Shown here: one piece after another, positions 42,065 through 45,699 of the stretch | How the letters are laid out: each line of letters begins with the position of its first letter | Position numbering within the stretch: position 1 is the stretch's first letter | NCBI GenBank assembly: GCA_017436605.1 | Contig: JAFSCW010000086.1 | Span: 1-45,699, forward strand | Length of the DNA stretch: 45,699 nt | Direction: 5' to 3' | Origin: Clostridia bacterium | Lineage (GTDB): Bacteria > Bacillota > Clostridia > Christensenellales > Aristaeellaceae | The notes under the pieces: generated by a model | The model's input: the letters and a program-made list of their open reading frames with translations, nothing else | What the model was told of the DNA's origin: nothing | Database searches by the model: none | Program-made: the position numbers and the translations under genes

Positions 42065-42094
42065 GTGAAGGGTTATTTTACCCTTCGCCTTTTT
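42065..42094 (+). terminator. Terminator after copA
   Basis: GTGAAGGGT (42065-42073) pairs with ACCCTTCGC (42080-42088) around TATTTT and is followed by CTTTTT. Confidence 0.85.
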
Positions 42095-42144
42095 GCTGCT
42101 TTCAGCACAACTTCCGCATCAAAATCCGTATTGGAGTGAGCCCT

Positions 42145-43515
42145 ATGAATTACGACGTCATCATCATCGGCGCCGGTCCCGGCGGCATCTTCTCCGCGTA
42201 TGAGCTTTCTCAGCTGCGCCCCGATCTCAAAATCGCCGTCTTTGAGGCAGGTCATGCGCTTGCGAGGCGCCACTGCCCTATCGACGGCGAGAAGATCAAA
42301 TCCTGCATCGGCTGCAAAAGCTGCTCGATCATGAGCGGCTTCGGCGGAGCGGGCGCTTTTTCCGATGGCAAATACAACATCACCAACGACTTCGGCGGCA
42401 CGCTTTATGAGTATATCGGCAAGAAGCAGGCGCTGGATCTGATGCACTATGTCGACGAGATCAACATGCGCTATGGCGGAGAGGGCACCAAGCTCTATTC
42501 CACCGCGGGCACGCGATTCAAGAAGCTCTGCATCCAGCATAACCTGCACCTGCTCAACGCCTCCGTCCGTCATCTGGGCACGGATATCAACTACATCGTG
42601 CTGGAAAATCTCTATGCCGATCTCAAGAACAAGGTATCCTTCTTCTTTAATACGCCGGTCGACGCCGTTTCTGCCATCGAAAGCGGCTATGAAATCCGCT
42701 GTGGAGAGGCGACGTACAGCTGCAAAACCTGCATCGTCTCTGTCGGCCGCAGCGGCAGCAAGTGGATGGAGCGCGTATGCAAGGAGCTGAAGATTGCGAC
42801 CAAGTCCAACCGTGTGGATATCGGCGTACGCGTCGAGCTCCCTGCTGAGGTCTTCTCGCATCTGACGGACGAGCTCTATGAGAGCAAGATCGTCTATCGC
42901 ACAGAAAAATACGGCGATCTGGTCCGCACCTTCTGCATGAACCCGAAGGGCGCAGTCGTCACCGAAAACACGAACGGCATCGTCACTGTCAACGGACACA
43001 GCTACGAGGATCCCTCCAGGCAGACGGAAAACACCAACTTCGCGCTGCTGGTCGCCAAGCATTTCTCCGAACCGTTCAAGGATTCCAACGGATACGGCGA
43101 GAGCATCGCACGGCTGAGCAACATGCTCGGCGGCGGCGTCATGGTTCAGCGGTTCGGCGATCTGATCCGCGGCCGCCGCAGCAACCCCGACCGCATGCGC
43201 GACTCCTTCCTGACGCCTACGCTCAGCGCGACGCCGGGCGATCTGAGTCTGGTGCTGCCCAAGCGCATCCTCGACGGCATCATCGAGATGATCTACGCGC
43301 TGGACAAGGTCGCCCCCGGCACAGCCAACGACGACACGCTGCTTTACGGCGTCGAGGTCAAGTTCTATAACATGGAAGTGGCCGTAAGCGACAAGCTCGA
43401 GACCGATCATGAGGGACTCTACGTCATCGGCGACGGCAGCGGCATCACCCATTCCCTGTCCCATGCCTCCGCCAGCGGCATCCACGTCGCGCGCGATATC
43501 GCCTCCAAATCATAA
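42145..43515 (+). CDS. FAD-dependent oxidoreductase of the COG2509 group
   Basis: This 456-residue flavoprotein is of unknown reaction. The FAD-binding start YDVIIIGAGPGGIFSAYEL is at residues 3-21. A Cys-rich stretch CIGCKSCSIMSGFGGAG near 55-70 includes a CxxCxxC cluster, and the family hallmark GAFSDGKYN follows. The C-terminal FAD segment GLYVIGDGSGITHSLSHA lies near 430. Relatives are annotated as NAD(P)/FAD-dependent dehydrogenases without a known substrate. ATG 42145 follows TTGGAG; a GTG nine bases upstream is a poorer choice. It follows the copper operon but is probably separate from it. Confidence 0.82.
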   Translation: MNYDVIIIGAGPGGIFSAYELSQLRPDLKIAVFEAGHALARRHCPIDGEKIKSCIGCKSCSIMSGFGGAGAFSDGKYNITNDFGGTLYEYIGKKQALDLMHYVDEINMRYGGEGTKLYSTAGTRFKKLCIQHNLHLLNASVRHLGTDINYIVLENLYADLKNKVSFFFNTPVDAVSAIESGYEIRCGEATYSCKTCIVSVGRSGSKWMERVCKELKIATKSNRVDIGVRVELPAEVFSHLTDELYESKIVYRTEKYGDLVRTFCMNPKGAVVTENTNGIVTVNGHSYEDPSRQTENTNFALLVAKHFSEPFKDSNGYGESIARLSNMLGGGVMVQRFGDLIRGRRSNPDRMRDSFLTPTLSATPGDLSLVLPKRILDGIIEMIYALDKVAPGTANDDTLLYGVEVKFYNMEVAVSDKLETDHEGLYVIGDGSGITHSLSHASASGIHVARDIASKS

Positions 43516-43532
43516 GCCTGCGCAGAATACAC

Positions 43533-43568
43533 AAGCGGCTGCCTCCATTGCGGAAGCAGCCGCTTTTC
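43533..43568. terminator. Terminator between the COG2509 gene and the DUF2087 gene
   Basis: AAGCGGCTGC (43533-43542) pairs with GCAGCCGCTT (43556-43565), followed by TTCTT on the plus strand. It lies between convergent genes. Confidence 0.85.
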
Positions 43569-43588
43569 TTATGCGCTTTTATAGCGTA

Positions 43589-43882
43589 TCACAACCCCAA
43601 CCGCTCTTCTGTCGGCTGCTCTTCGTTCATGCTGTACGTTCTTCCGTCCCTGCTGCGCAGGAGGAACCCATAATCACACAGTTCCCTGCGCAGCGTCGCG
43701 GGATCATCAAACAAGTGCCACTCGCGCAGCAGCTCCCCAATCTCCCGCTCTGTATAAGCTCTTCGCGAATCGATTTTCCCGCTCAGATACAGAAGCGCAT
43801 AGAGCTTCATCTTTCGCTTTGCCGGAAAGCTTTTCAGCCGTCCCGATTCATCCAGAAAATTCTTGAGTTTTTCCTTCGGCAT
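43589..43882 (-). CDS. DUF2087-domain protein
   Basis: DUF2087 is a small, winged-helix-like domain found alone or behind helix-turn-helix regulators; no activity is established. The 97-residue protein has the family core FPAKRKMKLYALLYLSGK (residues 19-36), YTEREIGELL and TLRRELCDYGFLLRSRDG (about 63-80), covering essentially the whole domain. The ATG follows AAAGGGAG. It starts 43 bases after the Nudix gene on the same strand without a terminator, so the two are probably co-transcribed. A DNA-binding role is conceivable but unproven. Confidence 0.85.
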   Translation of the reverse strand: MPKEKLKNFLDESGRLKSFPAKRKMKLYALLYLSGKIDSRRAYTEREIGELLREWHLFDDPATLRRELCDYGFLLRSRDGRTYSMNEEQPTEERLGL

Positions 43883-43925
43883 AACGATCTCCCTTTCTGT
43901 AACGCGCCTTTCTTTGTTTACGGCT

Positions 43926-44414
43926 TCACAGCTGATCGGAGATAAAATGCACGATTCCGTTCATCCCGGACATGATGTGCGCTTTCAGCTCCTCAGGATA
44001 AACCGTAATCTTTTCCAATTCCTCCAGCGGCACCCAGCAATACGTCATGTTGATTCTCTGGCGATCCAGATCGTCATATCCACAAAAAACACCTGAATCA
44101 GGAATATCATTCCGGTTTTTCAGATGCACCCGGTAATACAATGCGATCTGATGGCACGGCCTTTTGCCCCAAGGAAAGAAGATTTCTCCCACAGCAATCA
44201 GTTCGTCTGCTTCTATCGCAGCATGGATTTCTTCATCAAATTCCCGGATCAGCGTCTTTTCCGTCGTCTCCAGCCTGGAAACATGACCGCCGATGATTGA
44301 ATACTCTTCGCCGTCCGGTTTCTGCAGAAGGATTCTTCCATCCTGAATCAAAACGCCTCCCACGCGATAGGAGAACACAAAATCCTGTTCCTTATAGAGA
44401 ATATCTCTGTTCAT
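43926..44414 (-). CDS. Nudix hydrolase
   Basis: Nudix enzymes hydrolyse nucleoside diphosphates linked to another moiety. The 162-residue protein has a Nudix box GGHVSRLETTEKTLIREFDEE at about residues 45-66. The spacing G-x5-E-x7-REFDEE matches the consensus, although the position after REFDEE is Ile-His rather than the usual residues. Substrate is not predictable. ATG 44414 is chosen because the Nudix fold begins soon after (FSYRVGGVLIQDGRILLQK), with GGGAGGGACGGG upstream. The promoter lies at 44502-44530, giving a leader of about 80 bases. Confidence 0.87.
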   Translation of the reverse strand: MNRDILYKEQDFVFSYRVGGVLIQDGRILLQKPDGEEYSIIGGHVSRLETTEKTLIREFDEEIHAAIEADELIAVGEIFFPWGKRPCHQIALYYRVHLKNRNDIPDSGVFCGYDDLDRQRINMTYCWVPLEELEKITVYPEELKAHIMSGMNGIVHFISDQL

Positions 44415-44501
44415 GCTTTCCCGTCCCTCCCTGCTCTCCTGTTGAAACAGATTTGTCCTCTGCTGTCCATTCATTTTGAAGCAGTTCCAGTCGCTGGTTT
44501 C

Positions 44502-44530
44502 AGTATACGCATCAGCTTGTGGAAAGTCAA
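44502..44530 (-). promoter_or_regulatory. Promoter of the Nudix-DUF2087 genes
   Basis: On the minus strand TTGACT (44525-44530) and TATACT (44502-44507) are 17 bases apart. Confidence 0.78.
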
Positions 44531-44550
44531 TTCCGAAGAAAAGAAGTCCC

Positions 44551-44579
44551 TTGACAGACCCATTATCCCTGCGTATCAT
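44551..44579 (+). promoter_or_regulatory. Promoter of the esterase gene
   Basis: A perfect TTGACA (44551-44556) and TATCAT (44574-44579) are 17 bases apart, divergent from the Nudix promoter. Confidence 0.78.
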
Positions 44580-44622
44580 AAAATCATCCGAACCCCATTT
44601 ATGACAATCTGAGGTGAATCAT

Positions 44623-45396
44623 ATGGCATTTCTGCAGGTTCAGTTTTATTCCAAGGCACTCGATGTCTGCTCCACCGTCAATGTCATCCTGCCCGAGGCC
44701 GATCAGGGAATCGGCGTGGACGCCAGCAAGGTCGGAACGCTGCCCAAGGTGCTGTATCTGCTCCATGGATACAGCGACGATCATTCGATCTGGATGCGCC
44801 GCACCTCGGTTGAGCGCTATGCCGCCCGGCATAATCTCGCTGTGATCATGCCTGCCGTCAATCACAGCTTCTATACCAACGAATTCCACGGCGAGCGCTA
44901 CTGGGACTATGTATCCGAAGAGCTGCCCAAGGCCATGCATACCTTCTTCCGCCTGTCCGATAAGCCGGAGGACACCTTTGTGGCGGGCCTGTCGATGGGC
45001 GGATACGGCGCCATGAAGCTGGCGCTGACGTACCCCGAGCGTTTCGGGGCCGCAGCAAGCTTTTCCGGCGCGGTCGATATCGCGGACATGTCCCATCGCG
45101 ATCCAGATAGCCTCTTGCAGATGGACCGCATCTTCGGCAGCCACGACAAGGTCGCCGGTACGGAAAACGATCTTTTCTATCTGCTTGAAAAGAACGCCGA
45201 CGCCAGGCGCAAGCCCCGTCTTTATGTATCCTGCGGCGACAAGGACTTCCTCTATCATCATCATACCAAGTTCGTCCCGGCGCTTAAAAAGCACGGCTGG
45301 GACGTCACCCGGTTTGACAAGCCGGATACCGTCCATTCCTGGGCGTTCTGGGATGAGGAGATCGCCAAGTTCATTCCGTGGATGCTCGAAAAATAA
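44623..45396 (+). CDS. Alpha/beta-hydrolase esterase, EstA/FrmB-like
   Basis: This 257-residue serine esterase resembles tributyrin esterase EstA and S-formylglutathione hydrolase. The oxyanion-hole segment YLLHGYSDDH lies near residue 47. The nucleophile Ser124 sits in AGLSMGGYGAMK. The acid is the aspartate in SCGDKDFLY near 209 and the base is the histidine in VHSWAFWDE near 238, so the triad is intact. No signal peptide is present, so it is cytoplasmic. ATG 44623 follows GAGGTG. Short-chain acyl esters are the usual substrates. It is a single-gene unit with its own promoter and terminator. Confidence 0.9.
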   Translation: MAFLQVQFYSKALDVCSTVNVILPEADQGIGVDASKVGTLPKVLYLLHGYSDDHSIWMRRTSVERYAARHNLAVIMPAVNHSFYTNEFHGERYWDYVSEELPKAMHTFFRLSDKPEDTFVAGLSMGGYGAMKLALTYPERFGAAASFSGAVDIADMSHRDPDSLLQMDRIFGSHDKVAGTENDLFYLLEKNADARRKPRLYVSCGDKDFLYHHHTKFVPALKKHGWDVTRFDKPDTVHSWAFWDEEIAKFIPWMLEK

Positions 45397-45404
45397 CCTG
45401 CATC

Positions 45405-45441
45405 AAAAAGCACCTGTTCATTGCCGGGCAGGCGCTTTTTT
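45405..45441 (+). terminator. Terminator after the esterase gene
   Basis: AAAAAGC-A-CCTG (45405-45415) pairs with CAGG-C-GCTTTTT (45429-45440) with one mismatch, and ends in six T residues. Confidence 0.85.
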
Positions 45442-45467
45442 GATTGCAGAATCTTACAGAATAAAAT

Positions 45468-45498
45468 AAACGCTGACTTGGAATCCAAATCAGCGTTT
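45468..45498 (-). terminator. Terminator after the methionine sulfoxide reductase gene
   Basis: AAACGCTGA (45468-45476) pairs with TCAGCGTTT (45490-45498), with an inner TTGG/CCAA stem. On the minus strand ATTTTATT follows. It lies about 80 bases past the msrB stop. Confidence 0.75.
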
Positions 45499-45511
45499 GA
45501 TGGCTAATCCG

Positions 45512-45578
45512 GTTTATTTTGATACAAGGGACGGTTGCACCTGGTTGGGTGCAGGAATGGGTGCAATGCACCTGTTTT
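45512..45578. repeat. REP-like cluster of GTGCA-containing short repeats
   Basis: Between the msrB terminator and the msrB stop, TTGCACC and GGGTGCA recur four times in alternating orientation within 45 bases, preceded by AAGGGACGG. The layout resembles the extragenic palindromes (GGGACGGTT...) scattered in Bacillota genomes, but this is a single fragment and may be degenerate. The remainder of 45397-45579 holds the two terminators. Confidence 0.45.
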
Positions 45579-45699
45579 TTACTGATCAAACAGATCCTTC
45601 AGATACCCGTATCCCTCCGCCTCCATGTGTGCATAGGGGATAAATCTCAGCGACGCGCTGTTGATGCAGTAGCGCACACCGTTGGGAGATTCCGGGTCA
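45579..45699 (-). CDS. msrB: Peptide methionine-R-sulfoxide reductase, C-terminal fragment (cut by window edge)
   Basis: MsrB reduces the R-sulfoxide of methionine in proteins. Only the last 39 codons are in the window. They read [20 protein letters not shown] and end GYLKDLFDQ. The [13 protein letters not shown] block is the diagnostic MsrB active-site segment, and the cysteine in it is the catalytic one. It may be the second half of an MsrA-MsrB fusion, which is common in this group, but the upstream part is outside the window. The stop codon is TAA at 45579-45581. Confidence 0.9.
   Translation of the reverse strand, partial: DPESPNGVRYCINSASLRFIPYAHMEAEGYGYLKDLFDQ

Noticed and set aside
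1-45699. CRISPR arrays, tRNA or rRNA genes, prophage or insertion sequences
   Set aside because: No regularly spaced repeats, no cloverleaf with CCA-type end, no rRNA blocks and no transposase or phage structural genes were seen.

Overview
The window looks like a stretch of chromosome from a GC-rich, anaerobic, probably gut-associated Clostridia-type Bacillota. The reasons are the Clostridia-style IMP dehydrogenase N-terminus, a MetH that lacks its fourth domain and has a separate reactivation protein, a fused homocysteine methyltransferase/MTHFR, a DUF5685-DnaJ pair, strong AGGAGG ribosome binding sites, and many near-consensus sigma-A promoters with 17-bp spacers. I see no rRNA, tRNA, CRISPR array, prophage or intact insertion sequence. 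Both ends cut genes: guaB on the left and an msrB-type methionine sulfoxide reductase on the right.

Layout. 1-2.7 kb (minus): guaB, pgsA and a YkpA/YbiT-type ABC-F ATPase. 2.7-8.5 kb (minus): a tight operon of dprA, a free-standing MetH reactivation domain, metH and a fused homocysteine methyltransferase/MTHFR. 8.6-11.7 kb (plus): a YtcJ-type amidohydrolase, then mobB with a THEP1-type NTPase. 11.9-13.1 kb (minus): a VOC protein and an SRAP (YedK/HMCES) protein. 13.3-19.5 kb (minus): a molybdoenzyme locus read as promoter, cobalamin riboswitch, terminator, torD, dmsA-like, dmsB-like, a polyferredoxin and mobA. 19.7-25.3 kb (minus): a gph-like HAD phosphatase, an orphan small protein, DUF5685-DnaJ and znuACB. 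25.4-31.1 kb (plus): polA, coaE, a lytic transglycosylase and an oligopeptide-type binding protein. 31.2-35.5 kb (minus): a MATE exporter, a secreted flavinylated fumarate-reductase-like flavoprotein and its probable MerR activator. 35.7-45.4 kb: mnmG, an NhaC antiporter (minus), csoR-copA(copZ), a COG2509 flavoprotein, Nudix and DUF2087 genes (minus), and an esterase.

How it may fit together. Three themes recur. One is B12 and methionine: the metH operon, a B12 riboswitch in front of a DMSO-reductase-family operon, and msrB. The second is anaerobic respiration: the Tat-exported molybdoenzyme with its chaperone, ferredoxins and cofactor genes, and the extracellular FMN/FAD reductase under a MerR-type promoter. 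The third is metal homeostasis: the zinc ABC importer and the copper sensor/exporter.

The most unusual observations are (1) a complete cobalamin riboswitch plus terminator whose only downstream genes are torD-dmsAB, (2) a CopZ-like domain fused to CopA with its own internal ribosome binding site and start codon, and (3) a textbook 19-bp-spacer MerR promoter in front of the flavoprotein, with an additional perfect 24-bp palindrome at the transcript start.
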